A DNA stretch of 56,626 nt from Archangium violaceum Cb vi76 (GTDB lineage Bacteria > Myxococcota > Myxococcia > Myxococcales > Myxococcaceae), in NCBI RefSeq assembly GCF_000733295.1, contig NZ_JPMI01000197.1:1-56626 (forward strand), read 5' to 3'. The notes under the pieces were generated by a model. The model was not told where the DNA came from, searched no databases, and worked only from the letters and a program-made list of their open reading frames with translations. Positions 1-8,664 of the stretch are shown here, piece after piece (the first letter of the stretch is position 1; each line of letters begins with the position of its first letter). The position numbers were made by a program, and so were the translations under genes.

Positions 1-385
1 CCATGTTTTCTTCGTCCTCCTCGTCTCCAACGGCTTGCATTTCGTTGTCATCCCCGTCCTCCTCCTGCCCGAAGTCCTTCGGTAGGGAGAGAAAGAGACC
101 GGCCCGCTGCAGTTGGATTCGTGGGCACGATGCGAGCAGATCACTCAACGCCGTCTGCCCCAGTTGAGCGAACCGCCCCAACCCTTCAAAACCGTCTGTC
201 AGCCAGGAGGCGGGATGGCCGATGATTGGAACCGGTTCATTGAGTTCCTCATCGAGGTGCCAGCACTCCGGGAGTTCGCCAGGCCTCACCAGGCCGGCTC
301 GTGCCGCCGCCGCCGCCTGGACGATGCTTCCCAGGGAGGTCGCTGCTCCTAACGCACTGAGCGCAACGGTACGTGGTTCGTTCAT
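1..385 (-). CDS. Beta-ketoacyl synthase-like protein, N-terminal part (runs off left edge)
   Basis: Open minus-strand frame from an ATG at 383-385 to the window edge, giving about 128 residues. An AGGA ribosome site lies 6 bases upstream of the ATG. The N-terminus (MNEPRTVALSALGAATSLGS) and a following run with ARAGL, a GHP turn and a TDGFEGLGR segment resemble the first part of the thiolase/ketosynthase fold. An unusually acidic stretch (EEDGDDNE, then DEEDEEN) near the edge is not typical of a biosynthetic ketosynthase. The catalytic Cys/His/His region would lie outside the window, so activity cannot be judged. From family knowledge, stand-alone ketosynthase-like proteins of this kind occur in myxobacterial effector clusters. 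That it belongs to one here is inference. The reading frame is secure, the family moderately so. Confidence 0.6.
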   Translation of the reverse strand, partial: MNEPRTVALSALGAATSLGSIVQAAAAARAGLVRPGELPECWHLDEELNEPVPIIGHPASWLTDGFEGLGRFAQLGQTALSDLLASCPRIQLQRAGLFLSLPKDFGQEEDGDDNEMQAVGDEEDEENM

Positions 386-599
386 GGCCGGTCCTGACGT
401 GAAGCCCTACCCAATCCGAATGAATCATAGGGCACAACGAGGGTGTTCCGCACTCGCTAGGAGAGAGTGCATTCCGTCGTCGAAGTGCTCAACGGCAAGG
501 GGACGGAGAGAAGCCAGCAGCCATCCGGAGGAGCGCCAGGGATCGGGGCGGTTACACTGAGTCTCCTCCAGAGTACATCATGTCCGGACACATGCTTGA

Positions 600-752
600 A
601 CGCCGTCCCTTCTGAGCGCTGCCCAGCACCTCGCCCGGCTGCACCTGCATGCCGTGAAGGCGAGCCTGACGCGGAACAACCTGCGCATCACCTTGCGACT
701 GCTCGTGGGCGCTGGCGAGGCGCGGGAAGCCATCATCGCCGGATGCCTATTA
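600..752 (+). pseudogene. Possible 3' remnant of a decayed gene
   Basis: The 364 bases between the left-edge gene and the P450 gene hold no convincing intact gene. From 600 to about 750 one plus frame, open after a TGA at 597-599, reads like protein: a helical, Leu/Arg/Ala-rich segment including AAQHLARLHLHAVKASL and LRLLVGAGEAREAIIAGCLL. The frame then continues only as antisense of the P450 gene. It has no credible start, so it looks like the tail of a truncated gene. The helical repeat character loosely recalls HEAT-like proteins found beside ketosynthase-like genes in myxobacteria, but that is a weak impression. Bases 386-599 show nothing recognisable beyond the left-edge gene's ribosome site. 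Confidence 0.25.
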
Positions 753-1976
753 GACGTCCCAGGCGATGGGGAGGTGCTCGAAGCCGCGCAGCATGAAGTA
801 GGGCCGGAAGACCGGGGCTTCGTCCGTCCGCAGCCGCAGGCCGGGCAACCGCCGCAGCAACTGCTCGAAGGCGATCCGCCCTTCCAGCTTCGCCAGCTGG
901 GCGCCGACGCAGAAGTGGATGCCCTTGCCGAACGCCAGGTGCTTCTTCGCGTCGGCGCGGTGGATGTCGAAGCGGTCCGGCTCGGTGAACTGTGTCTCGT
1001 CGCGGTTGCCGGACGCGTACAGGATGAACGCCCGCGAGCCCTTCGGGAGGGTGACCCCACTCAGCGCGGTATCGGCCATCACCGTCCGGAAGAAGCCGCG
1101 GATGGGTGACTCCATGCGCAGCACCTCCTCGAGGGCGTTGGGCAGGAGGCTGGGGTCCTCCCGCACGGCCTTCCATTGCTCCGGGGCATTGAGCAGCAGC
1201 CACAGGCCGTTGCCGATGAGTCCCGTCGTCGTCTCATGGCCGGCGGCGAACAGGTCCATGGCGTTGCACACCGCCTCCTGCTCGCTCAGCGGCGCGGTGC
1301 CGCCCATCGACTGAGGCACGAGCAGCGTCAGCAGATCCTCGCGCGGGTGGCGCCGCCGCTCGTGGAGTTGCTCCCGGAAGTAGCGCTCCATCGCGATGAA
1401 GCCGTGCGCGCTCTGGACCTGCTGCTCGATGGGCGCGGTCGCCGACATCAGCAGCGTCTTGTCATCGGACCAGCGCTTGAGCTGCTCCATGTCGGAGCGC
1501 GGCACACCGAGCAGGTCGCAGATGATGAAGCCCGGCAGCGCGTAGGCGAACCGTTGGATGAGGTCCGCCTTGCCATCGCGGATGAAGCCGTCGATGAGCG
1601 CGTCCGCCGTCTCCCGGAGGGTGGGCTCCATCGCCGCGATGCGCTGGGCGCTCAAGGCCCTGCCGAACACGGCACGGACGCGGGCGTGGTCCGGGGGATC
1701 GCTCTGGACGAGGGAGAGGAAGCGAGGATACGCCTGCGCGAGAACGGCGCGCACCTCGGGGTGTGGCTCGGCCCTGGCATCGAGCGCTCCCACCGAGGAG
1801 AAGCGCGCGGTGTCCTTCTCCACCTCGGAGATGTCCGCGTACCGGGTGACGACCCACAGGTCGAACATGGGACTGTAGAAGACGGGCCGCTCCCGCCGCA
1901 TCCGCGCATAGAGCGGATACGGGTCGTGGAGCTGGTCGGGGGCCATCGGATTGAAGTGGGTGGAGATGTCGTTCAT
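750..1976 (-). CDS. Cytochrome P450
   Basis: A 408-residue soluble bacterial class P450, a heme-thiolate monooxygenase expected to take electrons from a ferredoxin. Landmarks: the I-helix oxygen-activation motif AGHETT with E248/T249; the K-helix ExxR (E284, R287); and the heme loop FGKGIHFCVG with the axial cysteine at about C356, followed by the L-helix. Length fits the family (about 400). The chosen start (MNDISTHFNP) has a GGAGAG ribosome site 4-5 bases upstream; a longer in-frame extension to 2090 has no P450-like sequence. The gene stands alone, divergent from the large kinase gene, with no ferredoxin or reductase next to it. Substrate is unknown. It resembles CYP107/CYP109-type enzymes of secondary metabolism and fatty-acid hydroxylation, but no subfamily can be fixed by eye. 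Confidence 0.95.
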   Translation of the reverse strand: MNDISTHFNPMAPDQLHDPYPLYARMRRERPVFYSPMFDLWVVTRYADISEVEKDTARFSSVGALDARAEPHPEVRAVLAQAYPRFLSLVQSDPPDHARVRAVFGRALSAQRIAAMEPTLRETADALIDGFIRDGKADLIQRFAYALPGFIICDLLGVPRSDMEQLKRWSDDKTLLMSATAPIEQQVQSAHGFIAMERYFREQLHERRRHPREDLLTLLVPQSMGGTAPLSEQEAVCNAMDLFAAGHETTTGLIGNGLWLLLNAPEQWKAVREDPSLLPNALEEVLRMESPIRGFFRTVMADTALSGVTLPKGSRAFILYASGNRDETQFTEPDRFDIHRADAKKHLAFGKGIHFCVGAQLAKLEGRIAFEQLLRRLPGLRLRTDEAPVFRPYFMLRGFEHLPIAWDV

Positions 1977-2217
1977 GGCTCTCCTCATGGACTTCCCCCC
2001 ATCATCACCGGATTCCATGCCCTCCGGCGAGCCGCGGCAACGGCGGGCCGTCCACGAGCCAGGCGGCGTTCCCGGTACCCCGACCAGCAAGCGTCCGAGA
2101 AGCCCCTACAGGTTAGGAGTCATTCCACCCACCGTGCCCCGCATGGAACCGCATACCATTGGGGGTTGGCGTCACGCAGCCGCGATGAGTGGCTCTGGCC
2201 CATGGGGACATTTCTTC

Positions 2218-5200
2218 ATGTTGGACATCCCGGGTTACCGAATTCAGGGCACGCTCAGAGCGACGGGGTCGAGCGTGCTGTTCCAAGCCGTGCGCGAAGC
2301 CGATGGGGTGCCCCTCATCATCAAGACGCCGATGGCTCCCGTCCCCAGCTCCAGCGAGAACGAGCGGTACCGGCGGGAGTTCGCCATCCTCCAGCGGCTG
2401 CGGGACGTGCGCGGGGTGGCCAGGCCCTATGCCTGTGAGCGCCTGCACGGGCGGCCCCTGCTCCTGTTGGAGCGGGTGCACGGGGAGGCCTTGTCCGAGG
2501 CCACGGGGGAGCCGATGGCGGTCTCCCGGTTCTTGAGTCTGGCCCTCTCGCTTGCCTCCACCCTGGCCGAGCTCCATCGCCGCGACGTCATCCACAAGGA
2601 CATCAAGCCCTCCAACATCATCGTGGAGCCGTCGGGAGAGGCGCGGCTCATCGACTTCGGTGTGGCCACGCTGCAGCAGGTGGAGCACCTGGAGGCGGCG
2701 CCAACGCACCTCATCGAGGGCACGCTGGCATACATGTCGCCCGAGCAGACGGGACGGATGAACCGCACGGTGGACTACCGCACGGACTTCTATTCGCTGG
2801 GCGTCACCTGCTACGAGCTGCTGACGGGGCGCAGGCCCTTCCAGGCCCAGGACGCGCTCGAGTGGTTTCACGCCCACATGGCGCAGAAGCCCAGGCCGCC
2901 CCACGAGCTGAATCCCCAGGTACCACGGGCCTTGTCCGCCCTCGTGATGAAGCTGCTGGCCAAGGTGGCCGAGGAGCGCTACCAGAGCGCCGAGGGCTTG
3001 AAGGCGGACCTGGAGCGCTGCCGCGAGGCGTGGAGCCGGAGCGAGCAGGAGGTCTTCCCGCTGGGGACAGAGGACAGGCCCCAGCGCTTCCAACTGCCGC
3101 AACGGCTGTACGGGCGAGAGGCGCAGGTGAGCGCCCTGCTCGAGGGCTTCGAGCGCGTGGCGCGCACGGGCCGGCCGGAGTTGCTGCTCGTCAGCGGGTA
3201 CTCGGGGATCGGCAAGTCCTCCGTCGTCAACGAGCTGCACAAGCCCGTGGTCCAGCGGCGTGGGTTCTTCCTGCGCGGCAAGTTCGACCAGTTCCAGCGG
3301 GACATCCCCTATGTCACCCTGACGGTGATCCTCCGCGGCCTGGTGCAGCAACTGCTCGCGGGGAGCGAGGAGGAGTTCTCCCGGTGGCGCGAGCAGGTGA
3401 ATCAGGCCTGGGATGGCCAGGGTCAGCTGCTCGTGGACATGGTGCCCCAGCTGGAAACGCTGGTGGGCCGTCAGCCCGGGCTCCAGGCCCTGCCCGCCAG
3501 CGAGGCGCAGCACCGCTTCTTCCGGGTGGTCCGCCAGTTCCTGTCGGTGTTCGCCACGCAGGAGCACCCCATGGTGGTGTTCCTGGATGATTTGCAGTGG
3601 GCGGACCCCTCCAGCCTGAAGCTGCTCGAGCAGTTGATGTCCCATCCGGAGAGTCCTCCGGTGTTGTGGCTCGGCGCCTACCGGGACAACGAGGTGAGCC
3701 CCACCCACCCGCTGATGGCGGTGTTGGAGAAGGTGCGCGAGGCGGGAGCGCGCATCACGGACATCCGGCTGGAGCCGCTGCTCCTGGCGCAGGTGGAGGA
3801 GCTGGTGGGCGCGACGCTCCCGGGAGCCAGCCCGGAGGTGGTGGCTCCCCTGGCGGTGCTGGTGCACGAGAAGACGGGGGGCAATCCCTTCTTCCTGCTG
3901 CAACTGCTGGTGACGCTCCACCAGGAGGGCCTGCTCGTGCGCCTTCCCCAGGGAGGCTGGCGGTGGGATGCCGAGGGCGTCCGGGCCCGGGGCTACTCGG
4001 AGAACATCGTCGACTTCATGGTGGGGAGGCTGCGCCAGTTCCCTCCAGGCACCCAGCAGCTGCTGCGGCTGGCGGCGTGCGCGGGGACCGCCTTCTCGCT
4101 CCAGCTGTTGGGCACCCTCTCGGGACTCTCCTCGGTGGAGGAGGTGGAGCAGGGCCTCGAGCCCGCGTTGCGCGAGGGCATGCTGGGGCGCGTGGGGGCG
4201 GAGACGTACCGCTTCCTGCATGACCGCATCCAGCAGGCGGCCCACTCGCTCAGCACCGAGGCGCAGCGCCAGGAGGTGCACCTGCGCATCGGCCGGATGC
4301 TGCTCCAGCGCCTGTCCCCGGAGCAGGTGCGCGAGTCCCTCTTCGAGGTGGTGAGCCAGCTCAACACCGGGGTGGCGCTGATGGAGGACCCCGCGGAGCG
4401 CCACCAGCTCGCGCGGCTCAACGCCGAGGCGGGCAGCAAGGCCCAGGCCGCGCTCGCGCTGATCCCCGCCCTCGGCTACTTCGCCATGGCCTTCTCGCTC
4501 ATTCCCGGGGAGCCCTGGGAGACGGACCACGCCCTGGCCTTCGAGGTGCGGCTGGCCCAGGCGCGCACGGAGCTCATGAGCGGCTCCCCCTCCGAGGCGC
4601 GGCGCCAGGTCGCGGAGTTCCGCCCCCGGGCACGCTCCCGCGCGGACACCGTGGCCATCTACCTCCTGACCCAGGACATCCACTTCGCCACGGGTGAGTA
4701 CCTGCAGGGCATGAACAGCATCCGGGAGTGCCTGGAGCTGCTGGGCTCGCCGGTGTCGCGGCGGACCACGTGGGAGGAGGCCGTCGCCGCCAATGAAGAG
4801 GTGTGGGCCCTGTTGGGGCAGCGCCCCATCGAGAGCCTCATCGAGCTGCCTCCCATGAACGACCCGGACGTGAAGCTGACCGTTCTCGCCCTCTTCAAGC
4901 TCTTCCCGGGCGCCTACTCCTCCGACCCCCACCTGCTCATCGTCATCCTGAGCCGGGTGGTCTCCCTCACCCTGCGCCACGGCTTCGTGGACTCCGCCGT
5001 GCTCGGAATCGTCTGGTTCGCCGTCATCACCGGCTCGTTCTTCAAGCGCCACCGGGAGGGAATGGCCTTCGCACGGCTCGCCCTCGGCTTCGTCGAGCGC
5101 TACCACCTGGCCGCCTACCGGGGAGATGTGCTGCTCGGCATGCAGTTCAGCCATTACTGGGTCCAGCCGCTCGCCCGGGCGCAGGAGCTCCTCCTCAGCG

Positions 5201-7527
5201 GCCTGCACCATTCGCTTCAAGTGGGGGCGGTCGCGCCCGCCACCTATTGCAGCGTCTATCTCGTCATCAACCGCCTCGCCATGGGGCACCCCCTGGACGA
5301 GGTCCACCAGGAGTCGCTCGTGCGCGGCGAGTACCTGCGCAAGGCGGGCTTCCTGGATCCGCTGGAGTGGCATCTCGTGACCCAGCGCTACGTGCAACAG
5401 ATGCGGGGCCACTCCCTGTCGTTCCAGACCCTGAGCGGGGAGGGGTTCGACGAACGGGACTTCGAGGCGCGGATGACGCCCGAGCGGCTGGGTGGCACGC
5501 GGTGCCATTACTGGGTCTACAAGATGCAGTCCCGCTTCATGTGCGGCGCCTATGCGGAAGCCCATGACGCGGCGGAGAAGGCGGCCGGGTTGTTGTGGGC
5601 CAACCTGGGCACCCTCAACTCCCGCGAAGGTCACTTCTTCCGGGCCCTGACGCTGGCCGCGTGTTTCGAGGGGGCCCCGCCCGAGCGGCAGCGGGAGTTC
5701 CTCGAGGCCATCGAGCAGCACCACGGGCAGCTCGCTCAGTGGGCGGAGCTGTGCCCCGAGAACTTCCGCGCCCTCGAGCGGCTCGTCTTCGCGGAGCGGG
5801 CCCGCCTCCTCGGGCACTCGGAGGACGCGACGCGAGCCTACGAGGACTCCATCCGTGTGGCCCGGGAGAACGGAGCCACGCAGTACGTGGGGCTGGCCAG
5901 TGAGCTGGCGGCGAAATTCTGGCGCACACGCCAGGCGCCCATCGTCGCCCACGCCTTCGCGCGCGAAGCCCGGGCGGCCTACCTGCGGTGGGGCGCGCGG
6001 GCCAAGGTCCAGCACCTGGAGTCCCAGTGGCCGGAGCTCGTCTCCGTGGAGCTTTCCCAGGATCCACTGACCACCAGCAGCACGGACTCCACCCGCATCG
6101 ACGTGCTCACGGTGCTCAAGGCGCAGCAGGCGGTTTCTGGGGAGATCGTGCTGGAGCGGCTGGTGACGGCGCTGATGCAGGCGGCGCTGGAGAACGCGGG
6201 CGCCCAGCGAGGCGCGCTGCTGCTCCCCGAGGGGGACAGGCTCTCGGTGGCGGCCCTCTTCCAGCTCTCGCCGGAGGGCGCCATGGAGGCCTCGGACGAG
6301 GCGGGCCACCACGCGCTGCCCTGGACGCTCCTCTCCTATGTCCGGCGCACGCGGGAACACGTGCTCATCGGGGATGCCTCCCATCCCCACCCCTTCGCCT
6401 CCGATGCCTACCTGGCGCACAGTGGAGCGCGCTCGGTGTTGTGCCTGCCCCTGATGCGGCGGGAGCGGTTCGCCGGGGCCCTGTACCTGGAGAACGACCT
6501 GACCACCAACGCCTTCAGCCCGGCGCGCCTGGCGGTGCTGGGACACCTCGCCTCGCAGGCGGCCATCTCCATCGAGAACGCACGGCTGTACGCGGACGTG
6601 CAGCGCGCCCGGACGGAGCTGCGTCAGGCCAATGACGAGCTGGAACGGCGGGTAGAGGAGCGCACCTACGAGCTCAGGCAAGCCCAGGCGCGTCTGGTGG
6701 ACACCGCGCGCGAGGTGGGCATGGCGGAGGTGGCCTCCAACGTGCTGCACAACGTGGGCAATGTGCTCACCAGTGCCGTGGTCAACCTGGAGATGATGCG
6801 TAAAATCGTGGGTTCCCTGCGCGTGGGCCGGTTGAATCAGGCCGCGGCGCTGCTGGTGGAACACCGGGGCGCGCTGGCGGACTTCCTGACGAAGGACCCG
6901 CGCGGCGGCAAGCTTCCGGACTACCTGACGGCGCTGGGCAAGGACATGATGAGCGATCAGATGCGCTTGATGGAGGATCTGGATGCGATGGACCGGCACA
7001 TGGAGCACATCCGCGCCATCGTCCAGGTGCAGCAGACGTATGCGCGAAACTCGCTGATGATGGAGGAGTGCGAGTTGTCCGGGCTCATCGACGACGCGCT
7101 CCGCATCCAGATGGCGTCATTGCAGCGCCACGGTGTCGCCGTCCATCGGCAGGTGTCGCAGGTGCCCCGGGTGTGCGTGGACAAGCACAAGGTGTTGCAG
7201 ATCCTCATCAACCTGCTCAGCAATGCGAGACAAGCGCTGGATGGAGTACCCGAGGGTAAGCGCAACCTCTGGGTGAAGCTGGAGGCCGCGGGCAATGTGG
7301 CGCGCATCCGGGTGGTGGATGATGGGGTGGGGATCGCACCGGAGCTGATGGGGAAGCTGTTCATGCACGGCTTCACGACGCGCAAGGATGGCCACGGCTT
7401 CGGGCTCCACGCGAGCGCGCTGGCGGCGCAGATGCTCAAGGGCCAGCTCACCCTGGAGAGCAAGGGGCCCGGCCAGGGCGCAGTCGCCACGCTGGAGCTT
7501 CCACTCACCCTGGCGGGGACTTCGTAG
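2218..7527 (+). CDS. Ser/Thr kinase - AAA ATPase - GAF - histidine kinase fusion protein
   Basis: A 1769-residue signalling protein with, in order: a Ser/Thr kinase domain (about 1-265; catalytic loop HKDIKPSN with D128, K130, N133; DFG at D146); an AAA/STAND-type ATPase (Walker A G327-S334 with K333; Walker B D457/D458); a long helical TPR-like region (about 650-1250); a GAF domain (about 1300-1455); a coiled coil; and a histidine kinase core with HNVGN (H1511), N-box NLLSN (N1665) and G1 box DDGVGIA (about 1701). No membrane segment or signal peptide, so it should be cytosolic. This architecture is a known family, abundant in myxobacteria and some cyanobacteria; its partners are usually unknown. 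The start was chosen because MLDIPGYRI matches the usual N-terminus and GGGGA lies about 9 bases upstream; ATG 2185 is an alternative. No response regulator is adjacent. Confidence 0.93.
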   Translation: MLDIPGYRIQGTLRATGSSVLFQAVREADGVPLIIKTPMAPVPSSSENERYRREFAILQRLRDVRGVARPYACERLHGRPLLLLERVHGEALSEATGEPMAVSRFLSLALSLASTLAELHRRDVIHKDIKPSNIIVEPSGEARLIDFGVATLQQVEHLEAAPTHLIEGTLAYMSPEQTGRMNRTVDYRTDFYSLGVTCYELLTGRRPFQAQDALEWFHAHMAQKPRPPHELNPQVPRALSALVMKLLAKVAEERYQSAEGLKADLERCREAWSRSEQEVFPLGTEDRPQRFQLPQRLYGREAQVSALLEGFERVARTGRPELLLVSGYSGIGKSSVVNELHKPVVQRRGFFLRGKFDQFQRDIPYVTLTVILRGLVQQLLAGSEEEFSRWREQVNQAWDGQGQLLVDMVPQLETLVGRQPGLQALPASEAQHRFFRVVRQFLSVFATQEHPMVVFLDDLQWADPSSLKLLEQLMSHPESPPVLWLGAYRDNEVSPTHPLMAVLEKVREAGARITDIRLEPLLLAQVEELVGATLPGASPEVVAPLAVLVHEKTGGNPFFLLQLLVTLHQEGLLVRLPQGGWRWDAEGVRARGYSENIVDFMVGRLRQFPPGTQQLLRLAACAGTAFSLQLLGTLSGLSSVEEVEQGLEPALREGMLGRVGAETYRFLHDRIQQAAHSLSTEAQRQEVHLRIGRMLLQRLSPEQVRESLFEVVSQLNTGVALMEDPAERHQLARLNAEAGSKAQAALALIPALGYFAMAFSLIPGEPWETDHALAFEVRLAQARTELMSGSPSEARRQVAEFRPRARSRADTVAIYLLTQDIHFATGEYLQGMNSIRECLELLGSPVSRRTTWEEAVAANEEVWALLGQRPIESLIELPPMNDPDVKLTVLALFKLFPGAYSSDPHLLIVILSRVVSLTLRHGFVDSAVLGIVWFAVITGSFFKRHREGMAFARLALGFVERYHLAAYRGDVLLGMQFSHYWVQPLARAQELLLSGLHHSLQVGAVAPATYCSVYLVINRLAMGHPLDEVHQESLVRGEYLRKAGFLDPLEWHLVTQRYVQQMRGHSLSFQTLSGEGFDERDFEARMTPERLGGTRCHYWVYKMQSRFMCGAYAEAHDAAEKAAGLLWANLGTLNSREGHFFRALTLAACFEGAPPERQREFLEAIEQHHGQLAQWAELCPENFRALERLVFAERARLLGHSEDATRAYEDSIRVARENGATQYVGLASELAAKFWRTRQAPIVAHAFAREARAAYLRWGARAKVQHLESQWPELVSVELSQDPLTTSSTDSTRIDVLTVLKAQQAVSGEIVLERLVTALMQAALENAGAQRGALLLPEGDRLSVAALFQLSPEGAMEASDEAGHHALPWTLLSYVRRTREHVLIGDASHPHPFASDAYLAHSGARSVLCLPLMRRERFAGALYLENDLTTNAFSPARLAVLGHLASQAAISIENARLYADVQRARTELRQANDELERRVEERTYELRQAQARLVDTAREVGMAEVASNVLHNVGNVLTSAVVNLEMMRKIVGSLRVGRLNQAAALLVEHRGALADFLTKDPRGGKLPDYLTALGKDMMSDQMRLMEDLDAMDRHMEHIRAIVQVQQTYARNSLMMEECELSGLIDDALRIQMASLQRHGVAVHRQVSQVPRVCVDKHKVLQILINLLSNARQALDGVPEGKRNLWVKLEAAGNVARIRVVDDGVGIAPELMGKLFMHGFTTRKDGHGFGLHASALAAQMLKGQLTLESKGPGQGAVATLELPLTLAGTS

Positions 7528-7528
7528 C

Positions 7529-7553
7529 GGCGGCGGGAATCGAACCCGCCGCC
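7529..7553 (+). terminator. 9-bp hairpin after the kinase fusion; sequence of a tRNA/tmRNA T-arm
   Basis: GGCGGCGGG (7529-7537) pairs perfectly with CCCGCCGCC (7545-7553) across the loop AATCGAA, one base after the stop codon of the kinase gene. It could end that transcript, though no T-tract follows. On the minus strand the same bases read GCGGGTTCGATTCCCGC, a perfect T-stem/T-loop with the B-box-like GGTTCGATTCC. I could not fold a complete tRNA or tmRNA around it: the matching 5' acceptor strand is absent. Confidence 0.5.
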
Positions 7554-7621
7554 TGACAGCAGGGCGCCTGGGACGTCTCCGGCTCGGGGCACCACGCCTT
7601 CTGTGAGCTTCACCACCGCGC

Positions 7622-8404
7622 TCAGGTCAGCAGGCCCATCACCTCGAGTTTCGCTTGATGCGAGTCGAGAATCCCATTCACGTTCATCACCAACACCTGA
7701 TGAGCCTGGTTGGCCCAGATGTGCGAATCGCGGAAGATGCGCAAGGAGTTGTTGGTCACGGTGTCCAGGCTCACATAATGGCCGGCTCCTGCGGGCACCT
7801 GCAGCCACCAATGGTCATACATGGGCGGCTTGTACAGACGATGGTTGGCCAACGCGTAGCTCTGGTCGTATTGAAGCCCGAACTCCGGAAACATGCAGAC
7901 GTAGTAGTTGGTGCGCACGGGGACGAAGGTGTTCAAGGCGACCCACGTCGAGTTGAGCACCGTGTACCCGTGATAGGTGGCTTCCCTCACGGATACAGCC
8001 TGCACCACCTGGTTGAACCAGGTACGGTATGTCGCCACATCGCTCGTGTTCGGGACGTGCACCCCGTGCTCGTTCCACGTATAGCCAGCGGGCGGCCTGA
8101 GGTTTGCGTCGTTGATGATGGCGGTCGATGCCGCCTGACCTGCCGCCCAGCAGCCGGCGATTGGCCGTGGCGCTCCCCGCACGGAGTCGTACCCGTGCGA
8201 GGGGTCGTCCGTACCCGCCGTGGAGTCACCGGCCATCAGCGTCCAGTTCCAACAGGCAGGACTCGTGTCCTGGAACATGGGTGCGCCGAACACGACCCAA
8301 GGGTGGGCCCGCACATTCGCCCCGGCGACGGTGACGATCGTCCCCGTGTTCGTTGCCGAGCGGGTGTACAGGGCATTCTGTTCGTCGTTCGTCAGTTGAT
8401 GCAT
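7622..8404 (-). CDS. Hypothetical protein, 260 aa
   Basis: Family not recognised. The 260-residue product starts MHQLTNDEQNALY with AGGAGAT about 6 bases upstream, which decides against the longer frame to 8488. It is rich in Trp, Tyr, Asn and His, has few charged residues, no signal peptide and no membrane helix, and contains several short conserved-looking runs (NWTLMAGDS, WNEHGVHVPN, YYVCMFPEFG). The composition is that of a compact, mostly beta or mixed enzyme-like or binding protein. It is divergent from the astacin-type protease across a 260-base intergenic region (8405-8664) and convergent with the kinase fusion. Its neighbours suggest a role in an exported hydrolase/lectin cluster, but that is inference only. 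Confidence 0.75.
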   Translation of the reverse strand: MHQLTNDEQNALYTRSATNTGTIVTVAGANVRAHPWVVFGAPMFQDTSPACWNWTLMAGDSTAGTDDPSHGYDSVRGAPRPIAGCWAAGQAASTAIINDANLRPPAGYTWNEHGVHVPNTSDVATYRTWFNQVVQAVSVREATYHGYTVLNSTWVALNTFVPVRTNYYVCMFPEFGLQYDQSYALANHRLYKPPMYDHWWLQVPAGAGHYVSLDTVTNNSLRIFRDSHIWANQAHQVLVMNVNGILDSHQAKLEVMGLLT

Positions 8405-8664
8405 GGCAAGATCTCCTGTCGGTATTCGGGTTAGACGGGAGAGCCACTGCGTTGTGACGGGATTCGAGGTCGCCAGGGTGGGGCCCACCTGTGGGGCACG
8501 TCCCCGCTCGCTCCCAAGGCCCCCGCCCCTCCACGCTGGCGGGTGTCGGCCCGTGGGGCTCCCTTTGCGTCAGGGGCATCCCTATCTTGGGGGGCGTTGC
8601 CCGAAAATAAATCCCACGGGTCTCTCTCTACGCACTGCGTACACGGCGAGAGAGGACCCGAACC

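Noticed and set aside
2113-7008. 1631-codon open frame on the minus strand
   Set aside because: Antisense of the kinase fusion. The His/Leu/Gln/Gly-rich translation is what high GC3 produces in that frame; no domain, start or ribosome site.
7500-7620. Complete tRNA or tmRNA gene
   Set aside because: Only the T-arm is convincing. No 5' acceptor strand pairs with the 3' side and no proper D-arm/anticodon arm could be drawn.
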